60,233 bases of DNA from Candidatus Cloacimonadota bacterium (GCA_009777575.1 WRLO01000011.1:1-60233); one strand, 5' to 3'; positions 45,439 to 54,684 are shown, numbered from the stretch's first letter. The notes: generated from the sequence alone by a model not told the origin. A program made the numbers and translations.

Positions 45439-45852
45439 TCAATCATGCTTTACCCAATCACCATCTATCAAGAGATAAGTTCCTTTATCTTCACCTTGAT
45501 ATTCAGGGTCAGAGCCAATCATTAGCTTTGTCAGGTTTGTGCTTTCAAAAGCGTCTATTCCTGTATGTTCTATATCACCTCCAAAGGATATGGAGGTTAG
45601 AGATTGACAGTCAGCAAAAGCCAAACTACCTATTACATTCAGGCTTCTGGGTAGGTGCGCTGAAACAATGTGAGAATTATCCTTAAAAGCACTAAAAGCG
45701 ATTGTAACAACTCCATCTGGAGCTGTATAGATTTCATCACGTTTACCACTCGGATATTGCATCAGGAGTAAGCTTGTATTTTCTCTATAAAACAACACTC
45801 CGTCAATTGAAACATAAAAGGCGGTAAGTAATATCAAACCTATCTTTTTCAT
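45439..45852 (-). CDS. Short BspA-type leucine-rich-repeat protein
   Basis: 137 residues. Contains the BspA/LRR_5 pattern: YVSIDGVLFYRENTSLLLM, YPSGKRDE, VVTIAFSAFKDNSHIVS, LNVIGSLAFADCQSLTSISF. In full-length relatives the 'DGVLF' segment is internal, yet here it directly follows only twelve signal-like residues, so the gene may have lost its original 5' part and gained a new start. The start region is inside the 245-bp repeat. Possible surface interaction protein. Confidence 0.72.
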   Translation of the reverse strand: MKKIGLILLTAFYVSIDGVLFYRENTSLLLMQYPSGKRDEIYTAPDGVVTIAFSAFKDNSHIVSAHLPRSLNVIGSLAFADCQSLTSISFGGDIEHTGIDAFESTNLTKLMIGSDPEYQGEDKGTYLLIDGDWVKHD

Positions 45853-46062
45853 ATATATACTCCTTAATGAAAATAAATTATCATTCCTTGCACACCACGA
45901 AGTTGTGTGACTCTTTATAGAAAAGGATGCCTCCCCAGATCCCCCCTCCCCTCACACACCGCTCGTGGTGTGTGAGGGGAGGGACTGGGTGTATCGTCTT
46001 TTCTATAAAGAGTCACATATCTTCGATATGTGTAAGGTAAATTAATTTATCTATTTTCGTGT
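45818..46062. repeat. 245-bp direct repeat, copy 2
   Basis: Near-identical to 35708-35952, same length. Includes the start of the 45439-45852 gene and three palindromes: about 45901-45919, 45947-45985 and 46026-46044. Beyond 46062 the two copies diverge sharply. Confidence 0.88.
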
Positions 46063-46173
46063 CATCAGACTATTAAACCATTTTTCACCAGTTATTGAAG
46101 ACAATAACATCAACCAATATCTCTGTGAGCTCTGTGCCTTCTCAAAAAATCTCTGTGTTAAAAAAATGCTTTC
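46063..46173. other. Gap with CACAGAG-type sequence
   Basis: No gene. The stretch TCTCTGTGAGCTCTGTGCC and CTCTGTGTTAAAAAAA at about 46120-46165 is a CACAGAG-family repeat in reverse orientation, nearly the same as 7830-7897. Confidence 0.65.
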
Positions 46174-47028
46174 TCAATCCTCTGGAATTTCCCCGTATTC
46201 TTCATCTACTGTCCATTTTTTTGATTCTGCGATACTTATATCACAATCATCTGTTCCCGGATTGTCTGCAATATATATATCCCCTGCAGCTTCAGGCAGT
46301 GATGTAAACAAGGCATTCAGAGCTTCAGCAGAAAATTCATTTGCCTGGACAAAGATTTCATTCACTTTGGGGTTATTGCTAAAGTCCAATGATGTCAGCT
46401 TGTTCATTGTGCAAATCATTCTTTTTAGAGCAGGGTTTTTACTCAAATCAAGAGTTGACAGTTGATTTTGAGCACAAAACAGCTCATTTAACATAGTATT
46501 TGCACTTACATCCAAAGCTGTAAGCTGATTATTTTCGCAACGCAACTCTATTAATGCCAAATTTTTACTCACATCAAGTGCAGCTATTTGATTTGTTCTA
46601 CAATCCAATGCTTCCAATTGTGTGTTTTGAGTCACATCAAGTGTGGTCAATTCATTTACACCACAATCCAATCTTTTTAGTAGAGCATAAGCAGAAACAT
46701 CAAGCTCTTTCAAGTCTTGTTCATAGAAATTCAGCTTTGTAGCTGCGAATTCTGGGTCTACAGTGGGTTGTTCTGTGGTTTCTAAATTGAGTTTTTCATC
46801 AATTTTCTGTTCAACTTTACCAATCTTTTCATCGACTTTAGTTTCGAGTTTCGATATGGACTTTTCAACCTTTTGTTTGACTTGGTTGGACTTTTGTTGA
46901 ATCTTCTTTTCGACATTTTTTTGGGTCTGGTCTACTTTCTTTTTGGCTTTGTCACTAACGGTTTTGCCAGCTTTCTTTGCTTTTTGCTGTAATAGTTGTT
47001 TGAGTTTTTTAAGTAAGTTATCAAACAT
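46174..47028 (-). CDS. Leucine-rich-repeat protein with lysine-rich coiled coil, no signal
   Basis: 284 residues. Unlike its paralogues it lacks a signal peptide: the first 85 residues are a highly charged K/Q/E helix with heptad character (KKVDQTQKNVEKKIQQKSNQ). Then come about seven repeats of the LDVSxNxxLxxLxCxxNQL type and the family end IYIADNPGTDDCDISIAESK. It may act in the cytoplasm or use another export route. Start with AGGAG about 10 bases upstream. Function unknown. Confidence 0.82.
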   Translation of the reverse strand: MFDNLLKKLKQLLQQKAKKAGKTVSDKAKKKVDQTQKNVEKKIQQKSNQVKQKVEKSISKLETKVDEKIGKVEQKIDEKLNLETTEQPTVDPEFAATKLNFYEQDLKELDVSAYALLKRLDCGVNELTTLDVTQNTQLEALDCRTNQIAALDVSKNLALIELRCENNQLTALDVSANTMLNELFCAQNQLSTLDLSKNPALKRMICTMNKLTSLDFSNNPKVNEIFVQANEFSAEALNALFTSLPEAAGDIYIADNPGTDDCDISIAESKKWTVDEEYGEIPED

Positions 47029-47039
47029 AATTATCTCCT

Positions 47040-47190
47040 CTATATATTTTTATTTTCGTTTTTTTTGTTAATCAGTATCCAGCTCAGAATATCATTCCAA
47101 GCTCCCCTCAAACTTATCCACTCGCCTTGAATTTCCACAGCCCAGAGCCAAACAGCATCCTCTTCTGACGCATTAATTTCAGTTACATCC
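47040..47190 (-). pseudogene. Frame remnant of about 50 codons without start
   Basis: An open frame ending in TAG at 47040-47042 reads EINASEEDAVWLWAVEIQGE, then ISLRGAWNDILSWIL. This has protein-like composition, but I find no start codon with a ribosome binding site. It lies between the fusion-protein gene and the coiled-coil gene. Probably the tail of a lost gene; I do not recognise the family. Confidence 0.4.
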
Positions 47191-47205
47191 ACCAATAAAA
47201 CTATA

Positions 47206-48279
47206 TCAATTCAGCTCTCTGACTCTAGCTCCATCTCTCAACAACGACAATCCTTGAATTATAAGCATATCACCGGGTGTTAGCCCATCAATAATCTCAA
47301 AATTTAATTCAGATTGATTACCGATTGTTACATTTTTTCTTATAGCAACTTCATTTTCAGATACATAGACATAATCTTGACCCTCAGTATCTTTTAAAAC
47401 AACACTACGAGGCACTGATATAGCAAACTCATTTCGATAAATGACAATACTTGCCGACCCCGTAACGCCTCCTCTAATAGCAAAATCAGCGTTATCTATC
47501 TCAATATCAGCTGCAAATGCGTTTTGAACAGGATTTAATGTCATAGCAATGCTTGTAACTCTACCAATTTTTTCGACACCATCTCTTTTGAAAATTACTC
47601 TTGCGTTTTGAGGAATCTCGTTGATGTCACTAGCAGAAATCCATATTCTACCATGCAATCTATTAAGTTGAGAAACTGTAAATAGATAGTCACCCGGAAT
47701 AACTCTTTGCATTTGACGGACATCAATATCTGTAATCATGCCTGCAAAAGGAGCTCTAACATTTACAGCTTGTTGAGCTGCAATCCAATTTGCTTCAGCT
47801 ACTCGAAACTGAGTTTCATAACCATCAAGTTCATGTTGTGTAACCCCTCTAGTTTCATAAAGAGATCTAGTTCTATCCAAAGAAACCTCAGCCATTTGAA
47901 AAGCAGCTTGAGCTTGAAAATAATTCACTTGTGGATTATCTTGAGGAAATTGAATAATTATCTCCTCAGTAGTGACTTGTTGTCCAATACGAGCATTTAC
48001 AGATTCCACCCTGTCAGTAATGCTAGCATAAACTCTTGTTTCTCTAATACCATTAACAGTTGTTTGGTATTCTAAATCAACAATAAACTCAGTTAACTCA
48101 ATTTCTTGAACCCGCACAGGAATACCTCTTTCTCTGTGTATTTCCTCCATATTTGCAGGTCTATCATTGTTATTTTGCCCGCAACTTAAAAAAAATATTA
48201 TTTTAAAAAATAAAAATATGGAAAAATATTTTTTTAGTAGCCTATTATAGAAATTTTTATTTTCTTTCTCTATAAACAT
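47206..48279 (-). CDS. RND membrane-fusion protein (lipoprotein adaptor), orphan
   Basis: 357 residues. A long N-terminus leads to a lipobox (IIFFLSC, C33). The rest parallels the adaptor at 31382-32410 closely: NMEEIHRERGIPVRV, VESVNARIGQQVTTEEIII, the hairpin SLYETRGVTQHELDGYETQ, and NVRAPFAGMITDID. No pump or channel gene adjoins it. It could serve the orphan pump at 7894-10965 or share the complete system's channel. AAGGA precedes the start. It is transcribed divergently from the large operon at 48608. Confidence 0.9.
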   Translation of the reverse strand: MFIEKENKNFYNRLLKKYFSIFLFFKIIFFLSCGQNNNDRPANMEEIHRERGIPVRVQEIELTEFIVDLEYQTTVNGIRETRVYASITDRVESVNARIGQQVTTEEIIIQFPQDNPQVNYFQAQAAFQMAEVSLDRTRSLYETRGVTQHELDGYETQFRVAEANWIAAQQAVNVRAPFAGMITDIDVRQMQRVIPGDYLFTVSQLNRLHGRIWISASDINEIPQNARVIFKRDGVEKIGRVTSIAMTLNPVQNAFAADIEIDNADFAIRGGVTGSASIVIYRNEFAISVPRSVVLKDTEGQDYVYVSENEVAIRKNVTIGNQSELNFEIIDGLTPGDMLIIQGLSLLRDGARVRELN

Positions 48280-48417
48280 ATATCTTCATTCCTTGTTATT
48301 AATTTTTCTTAGATAACTCTAGGACACAATATAAAACAAATAAAAATAAAAAATCCTGTATTTTTTTTTAAAATATAGGATTTTTTATAAAACTATTGAT
48401 AAATTAATTACCATGAA

Positions 48418-48437
48418 TTGTTTATCTAGATAAACAA
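48418..48437. promoter_or_regulatory. Perfect 20-bp palindrome in the divergent intergenic region
   Basis: TTGTTTATCTAGATAAACAA is fully self-complementary with no loop, as expected for a dimeric repressor site rather than a hairpin. It lies 139 bases from the adaptor start and 171 from the operon start. The rest of 48280-48607 is A/T-rich with a TTGACT box at 48552-48557 that may be the operon -35. No gene is present. Confidence 0.6.
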
Positions 48438-48607
48438 ACATCTTAATCAACGCTTTATAATCATATCTAACTATTTTTCAATACATTAATAAATCATTAT
48501 ATGTAAGATATATGCAACAAAAAAAATCATACCCGAAAATGTATTTTTCTGTTGACTAAAATGCAGGGTAAAAAAAATTAATCATTTTGAATAATTTTGG
48601 AGGCTAA

Positions 48608-51607
48608 GTGGATCAGGATAGATTAAGGTTTTTGTTTTTCTTGGAAAGAGATTTCCACATCGCTTTGTTAAAGCCATTGATTTTATATATACATAAGAAT
48701 AATTTAGGAGAAATAAATGTCTATGCTCCTTTCTTAAAAAATGTCAAAATTTTAATTAAGAAAAATATAAATTTTCCAGTAGAAATAATAGCTAATCCGT
48801 GGAATTGGAAACCTCACATCACATTCATAGCAGATTTTTCATATCAATATGTGGAAGGTCTTGGAAAGATAGTGAATATAGGTCATGGAACAATATGTAA
48901 AGGTTGGTTTTTTAGTGAAAACAAGATAAGTCAAAGAGAAAATTCTGCTGATTTGTTATGCGTACCGGGTGTAATCCACAAAAAACGGCTTGAGAAGCAA
49001 GTGTTTAAGCCGATAGCAGTTACAGGTTTACCTAAATTAGATAATTGTTTTAATAATACATTAGATAAAGAAAAATTACTCCAAAAATTTAATTTAAATC
49101 CGAATAAAAAGACTGTATTACTAGCTCCAACCTTCAATGAAGAGTTTAGTATACTCACCTATTTAAAGATACACAATCTTAAAGAAATATTTCCAGAAGA
49201 TATAAATCTCATAGTCAAGCTTCATGGTGTAAGCGATGATGAAATATTGATCCAGTTTACGATGTTAAGAGATGGAAAAACTGAACTTGATCACGCCTTG
49301 TCACCGCATATAGGTAGAGTAAAGAATAGGAAAACTATTAAAGATGAAGAGAGTTTGGATAAGAATGATTATCCAGAAGATCAGCATGAAATAGTCGAAA
49401 TTAAACAAAAAAAACACAATCTTTTAAATGAATATTCCTCTTTACAGATAAAAGAAGAAATGAAAGATAAAAAAGGTCGCGATATTTATATAGCTGAAAA
49501 TTATGATACTGACGAAATATATTTTGTATCTGATCTATTGATATCAGATGTATCATCAGTTATTTATGAATTTTTATCCTTAAATAAACCCGTTTTATTG
49601 TTTGATTCACCTCGTCAAAAATCATATATCAACTACAATGAAAGCGATTTAGAATGGATATATCGTGATGTAGGCGAAAGATTTCAAAATATAGAGGCAT
49701 TACCAAGTTTGATACAGAAAACTTTATCAGAAAGTCCCAATACTCCAAATTTTGAAATTGCCCAGCATTTTGTATCAATTAGAGATGGTTCTTCAACAGA
49801 AAGAGTTGTAAAATCGGCATTATACCTACTATCAGAAAGATTTGAACCAGACTTGACAGTATTGTATTTAAATGATTTACCGATAAATAATCCTGATGAC
49901 AGAAAAAAATCAGGTAATAGGAGAAAATCAAAACGAGAATGCAAAGTAATAGAAAATAGATTTGGACCACAATTTCCTTTGATAAGCTCATATCAGGACA
50001 ATTGTTTCTTAGCAATCATGGAAGAAAGAGATAGAATTAAAACAGACTTTTTATTATTCTTACATCCAGCTTTTGAATTTTCACCACAAATAGGCAACAT
50101 TTTATTAAATCATATAAAAAACAATACCAATATAGGAATTGTAGCTCCTCTGATTCTTGATGATCAGGTTCATTTACAACAAGTGAAATTTCGTGTAAAA
50201 ACAACAGAAGACGCAGATTTTGAAAGAATAGCATTTCAACTAAATTATGCATTTGTCGGACATAACAGGCTCGTAGACTATGTATTACCTTATTGCTTCT
50301 TGATTCGTAAGTCATTTTTAAATATAAATTTTACTGATCCTCAGAATAGAAAATTGTCTATGTATGAGCTACTGACGCACATCACAAAAAACAAAGGAAA
50401 AGTATTACTAGCTTACGATAGCATTATAAGCATAAAAAAAGGCTTAGAAGGAATATTTACCGAAAATGAAAGTATGCTCATCGAAAAAGAAGAAGATACT
50501 CTTCATTTTGAAGACAAAGATGGCTTGGACTTGTTAAATGAGCAATTGGAAGCGGAATTGAAAGCAATGGTAGTAGAAAATCCCAATGATGAAGAGAGCC
50601 TCTTAAAACTGATATTATACTATTATAGTCATCAAAAATGGGAACAAATTGATGTATATTCAGAAATGGCAAATGATAGTATGCGGATACTATATTATAA
50701 TATCCGTAGCCTTGAAGAGCAAAAACTTGTAAGAGAAGCTTACGAAAAAATCAGAAGACTAAATATCGAAGGCATCAAAGACGAAGAGCTTCGCACTAGA
50801 TATTTACTTTTGAAAGCAACCTTAGTAATGAAAATAAATCTCCAAGAATCAGAAGAAGATATATTGTTTGATGAAATAGAAGAAAAAGCTGTCGAAGAAG
50901 ATACAGAAACGATAGTAGATATCCTGAATGAAGCGATGATATTGGAAGAAAGAAATATAGACAAAACACAACCAAGAGGGATTTCCTATATGACAATGAA
51001 TTTATGCAGTAGTGCTATAGATGATTTTGATAAAGTATTGGCACAAAATCCTAAAAATATAAAGGCATTACAAGGCAAAGGCATGGCATTACAATTTGAA
51101 AGGAGACATTCAGAATCTACAGAATGTTTTTTAAAAATTTTGGAAATCGACCCAGAAAATATAAAAGCATTAAAAGAGTTGATGAAAAATTCATGGTTTA
51201 CTAGAGAGTTTGAGCAGACAGAACAAGCTTTTGAATATTATCTCGCTCTCCATCCTTCCAACATAGATATGTTATTTATCTATGCGGGAATATGTTTTGA
51301 ATCAGGTAGATATTACAAAAGTGTTGAAATGTTAAAGAAGGTAAGTCAATTGAACCCAGATTATAAAGGAATCTACGATTTAAAATACAAATTGAGTTAT
51401 AAATTGAAAGAAGAAAAAATGGCAATTAGTCCTAATTTGACAGAAGATATAGGAGAAGATTTCACATTGCAGGGTATTCAGGAAGAGGATCACCAACTTA
51501 TAGAAGATCAACCAGCCCCCAAAGAATTTCCTCCAAAAGAAAAACCAATTAAAGAGGAGCCTATAATCCCTGAAATAGACAAAAGCAAAATAGTAAGTAT
51601 GTGGTAA
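48608..51607 (+). CDS. CDP-glycerol glycerophosphotransferase-like/TPR protein
   Basis: 999 residues, GTG start with TTGGAGG four bases upstream. The N-terminal 400 residues are a TagB/TagF-like transferase: NIGHGTICKGW (HGT 93-95), LLAPTFNE (173-176), and the nucleotide-binding SDLLISDVSSVIYEF (308-322), interrupted by a charged insert (235-285). A middle region (about 420-640) resembles a GT2-type glycosyltransferase fold (LFLHPAFEFSPQIGNIL) without a clear DxD. Residues about 650-930 are TPR-like helices, and the tail is rich in E, P and K. It may transfer a polyol-phosphate or sugar in the cytoplasm. It is 33 bases ahead of the DUF6754 genes and probably the first gene of their operon. 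Confidence 0.8.
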   Translation: MDQDRLRFLFFLERDFHIALLKPLILYIHKNNLGEINVYAPFLKNVKILIKKNINFPVEIIANPWNWKPHITFIADFSYQYVEGLGKIVNIGHGTICKGWFFSENKISQRENSADLLCVPGVIHKKRLEKQVFKPIAVTGLPKLDNCFNNTLDKEKLLQKFNLNPNKKTVLLAPTFNEEFSILTYLKIHNLKEIFPEDINLIVKLHGVSDDEILIQFTMLRDGKTELDHALSPHIGRVKNRKTIKDEESLDKNDYPEDQHEIVEIKQKKHNLLNEYSSLQIKEEMKDKKGRDIYIAENYDTDEIYFVSDLLISDVSSVIYEFLSLNKPVLLFDSPRQKSYINYNESDLEWIYRDVGERFQNIEALPSLIQKTLSESPNTPNFEIAQHFVSIRDGSSTERVVKSALYLLSERFEPDLTVLYLNDLPINNPDDRKKSGNRRKSKRECKVIENRFGPQFPLISSYQDNCFLAIMEERDRIKTDFLLFLHPAFEFSPQIGNILLNHIKNNTNIGIVAPLILDDQVHLQQVKFRVKTTEDADFERIAFQLNYAFVGHNRLVDYVLPYCFLIRKSFLNINFTDPQNRKLSMYELLTHITKNKGKVLLAYDSIISIKKGLEGIFTENESMLIEKEEDTLHFEDKDGLDLLNEQLEAELKAMVVENPNDEESLLKLILYYYSHQKWEQIDVYSEMANDSMRILYYNIRSLEEQKLVREAYEKIRRLNIEGIKDEELRTRYLLLKATLVMKINLQESEEDILFDEIEEKAVEEDTETIVDILNEAMILEERNIDKTQPRGISYMTMNLCSSAIDDFDKVLAQNPKNIKALQGKGMALQFERRHSESTECFLKILEIDPENIKALKELMKNSWFTREFEQTEQAFEYYLALHPSNIDMLFIYAGICFESGRYYKSVEMLKKVSQLNPDYKGIYDLKYKLSYKLKEEKMAISPNLTEDIGEDFTLQGIQEEDHQLIEDQPAPKEFPPKEKPIKEEPIIPEIDKSKIVSMW

Positions 51608-51640
51608 AGAATAAAAAAAATAGAATAAAGGAGATGTATT

Positions 51641-54600
51641 ATGGCAATTAAAAAGCTGAAAACTACGAGTAAAATGCTCGTTTTTCTGCTGATCTTGATA
51701 CTATGTGTAAGCCAGCTCTTTGGAGGAGCTAGAGCACATAGGATTGATGATGACTCACTAAAGGTGAGAAATTTACAAGTGCTTGACCTATCAGATGATG
51801 ATGGTAGTGGTGTCCGTATCCAATGGGAACCCCTTCCATTTGAAGCACGCGTCATTTCTTATCGAGTTTATCGAGGTGTCTCGCCGGATAGTTTGTTTTA
51901 TATAGGCGAACTACCAGTCAATCCTCGAATAGGCGTAACGACTCCGACCATGTCTTTTTATGATAGGAATTTCAATATTTTCACAAATATTGCCTCTCCG
52001 GGAAGACTAAGACGCGAAAGAGGTCAACCCAACGATAGTCCTCTGTTTCGAGCATTACCAAGAGATGTAAATATCATTGGACCGATGCTAAATCAGTATA
52101 CGATTTTGGGAGTGATACCGAAAGACAATTTTTATTTCAAGACTACTCATGTAGAGCATGAAGACAGAGTTTTTGCTGGAATAAAGCCCAACCAATTAAC
52201 GCTTGCTAAAAAGCTGATACCGGGTAATACATATTATTACTCAGTAGTAGCAGTAAATGAAAGGCGTGTATTTTTCCCACCTGCCGAGCCTGTAGCAGGC
52301 ATACCTATCGACAATGCTCCTGAAGCTCCACGATATTTAAATGGAGTATTAATATCGGATAATACCTCAGAAACAGACATTCGTGATGCTAATCTCCAAT
52401 TTGAATGGGATGTTCCAGTTTATTGGGATGATATCAGATTTTTTGTTATCCATGCAGTTTCACCGGAAAGAGAAGCAGAATACGCAGCATGGAAATCGGA
52501 AATGACAAGCTGGCAAAATGACTATGAGGAATGGATAGCAGGTCTTGTTCCGAATGCAAATTTGCCTATTGGAAGCGAAGAAAAAAAGCAATACATCACA
52601 GAAAGAACTCAAGAGTTCCATACAGCTCATCGCGAGATTGTCTCGAGATTGCCAGCAACTAGGATATGGAGATTCACCCTACCTCAACCTTTTACACCTC
52701 CAACTTATGCAAGTATCCCTATAGTAGACAATCAAATAATCGGAACTCAAGAACGCGATACTTGGTCAAATCATACATTTGATTACACTTTCACAGAACC
52801 AATAAGTGCATACAAATTTGTTTTGTCATATATGGACTATGTAAATCTATCCAGTTTTTCTGATTTACATGAAATCAGAGTAATGAATAACTCTTCAATT
52901 CCAGTTATGGATGAAATTACTATCCGAGACCAAAAAAATGATAGAGGAGATTATTTAGAACTCCTTTGGGGTAAACCATTTGCTCGCATCACTTCTGTTA
53001 CTTATCTCAATGAATCACGCACTAACTTACAAATGAGTTATGAGTATTCAACTAATGACAACTATAAGATTCGTAATATATTCTTCGAAATTTCTGACGA
53101 TAATGGTCGTGTTCTTGCTACTGTTAATGAATTTTTCCAAGATGAATTATTTAAAGTAAAAGGCTTACCAGAAGGGACAGGAGATTTAAATGTCAGAATG
53201 TGGTTTAGAACCAATCATGGAGAAGATAGAGAACACCACTTGACTCAAAGATTGGTTTTTGATGAAGGAATTTTAACTCTCAGACCTCAACAACTCTTTT
53301 TTCACGGCTTCAATATTGATGATTTCAATTTCCAAATCCATAAAAGAACGAGCTTTTATAACTCATTTAGAATGTCGACTCGAATACCTCTTTTTAGTAG
53401 ACAAACAAACGATTTCATAAATTATGAAGTCAATATTTCTAAAGCTGTTGCCAATTATTCAGCAGAAAGAGGCTTGTTTTTAGTCGACCCCAATATTGAT
53501 TTAGTATGGGATGAAGAGGCAAGATTGCATGTTCAAGTGCCAATGTTTACAGATGAAGTTCCCAAAATACTCGAAGCTATTCAAAAATCGATTGATGAGC
53601 AACAAGAGCTATATGATAATGCAGAAACAGAGGAAGAAAGAAATACAGCTCAAAGTAGAATTGATTTTTTTACAACAAGACTGGAAACAATGGAAACAAT
53701 CTTGCAAAACAACGAATATGTCCATCAAGTGAATAATATCAGCAATCAAAGGACAAGAGCGAGAGCAATCCGCAGAATCCGAGAAAATGAAAGAAGATAT
53801 TTTACATATCAGATGTTTTTATCTGATGGTAAAGGTTTATTTACTCTAAAAGATATAACTATAGATGACTATGGTAAGCCTATTTTTATGATACCTCATT
53901 CAAACTGGTTCCATACTCAAAGAATACCCATGCTGGTAGCATCTCTGATCTTCGGATTGATGGTGGCTATTTTTGTAAAATTAGCCAGACAAGGAAAAGA
54001 TCTTTATATCAGACCTATAGCTGGAATAGAAGAAATAGATAACGCAATCGGTAGAGCTACAGAAATGGGCAGACCAATTCTGTTTTGTCCGGGTTTGTCT
54101 GGTATAGGCGATGTAGCAACACTTGCAGGTCTTGCAATCTTGGGACGAGTAGCAAAAAAAGCAGCAGAGTATGACACAAAAATACTTGTTCCCAATAGAG
54201 ATAATATCGTTCTCCCAATTGCCCAAGAAATAGTTCGTGAAGCTCATTATGAGGCAGGCCGACCAGATTCTTTCGACAAGAACAATGTTTTCTTTGTCTC
54301 CGGAGAACAATTTGCTTATGTAGCAGGTGTCAACGGCGTCATGGTTCGCGAAAAGACAGCAACGAATTTCTATATGGGAATGTTCTTTGCAGAATCATTG
54401 ATAATGACCGAAACTGGCAATGCGACTGGAGCTATACAGATAGCAGGCACAGACGCAGTAACTCAAATCCCATTCTTTATCACCACTTGTGATTATACAC
54501 TCATAGGTGAAGAATTGTATGCCGCATCAGCATATATGGCTCGTCAACCATTGCAGCTCGGCACTTTAAAAGCTCAGGATTATTATAAATTTTTAATTCT

Positions 54601-54676
54601 GATATTTTTGGTCTTTGGAACCCTCTTTAGCACTTTCCAAGTGACCGCAATAATAGATATGTTCCCAAGTAGATAG
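51641..54676 (+). CDS. Large envelope protein with FN3-like ectodomain and DUF6754 domain (A)
   Basis: 1011 residues. Signal peptide to about residue 32, then some 730 residues outside the inner membrane. These include fibronectin-like segments (VRNLQVLDLSDDDGSGVRIQWEPL; SYRVYRGVSPDSLFYIGEL; NTYYYSVVAVNERRVFFP) and a glutamate-rich helical stretch at about 640-710. A membrane helix at 762-782 leads into a conserved domain of about 195 residues (RPIAGIEEIDNAIGRATEMG; CPGLSGIGDVATLAGLAILG; TGNATGAIQIAGTDAVTQIP from 925; LKAQDYY from 976), then a second helix. Positive residues after the first helix place this domain in the cytoplasm. I recognise it as DUF6754-type; no function is known. The paralogue is at 57069. 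Confidence 0.85.
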   Translation: MAIKKLKTTSKMLVFLLILILCVSQLFGGARAHRIDDDSLKVRNLQVLDLSDDDGSGVRIQWEPLPFEARVISYRVYRGVSPDSLFYIGELPVNPRIGVTTPTMSFYDRNFNIFTNIASPGRLRRERGQPNDSPLFRALPRDVNIIGPMLNQYTILGVIPKDNFYFKTTHVEHEDRVFAGIKPNQLTLAKKLIPGNTYYYSVVAVNERRVFFPPAEPVAGIPIDNAPEAPRYLNGVLISDNTSETDIRDANLQFEWDVPVYWDDIRFFVIHAVSPEREAEYAAWKSEMTSWQNDYEEWIAGLVPNANLPIGSEEKKQYITERTQEFHTAHREIVSRLPATRIWRFTLPQPFTPPTYASIPIVDNQIIGTQERDTWSNHTFDYTFTEPISAYKFVLSYMDYVNLSSFSDLHEIRVMNNSSIPVMDEITIRDQKNDRGDYLELLWGKPFARITSVTYLNESRTNLQMSYEYSTNDNYKIRNIFFEISDDNGRVLATVNEFFQDELFKVKGLPEGTGDLNVRMWFRTNHGEDREHHLTQRLVFDEGILTLRPQQLFFHGFNIDDFNFQIHKRTSFYNSFRMSTRIPLFSRQTNDFINYEVNISKAVANYSAERGLFLVDPNIDLVWDEEARLHVQVPMFTDEVPKILEAIQKSIDEQQELYDNAETEEERNTAQSRIDFFTTRLETMETILQNNEYVHQVNNISNQRTRARAIRRIRENERRYFTYQMFLSDGKGLFTLKDITIDDYGKPIFMIPHSNWFHTQRIPMLVASLIFGLMVAIFVKLARQGKDLYIRPIAGIEEIDNAIGRATEMGRPILFCPGLSGIGDVATLAGLAILGRVAKKAAEYDTKILVPNRDNIVLPIAQEIVREAHYEAGRPDSFDKNNVFFVSGEQFAYVAGVNGVMVREKTATNFYMGMFFAESLIMTETGNATGAIQIAGTDAVTQIPFFITTCDYTLIGEELYAASAYMARQPLQLGTLKAQDYYKFLILIFLVFGTLFSTFQVTAIIDMFPSR

Positions 54677-54684
54677 GAGGATAA

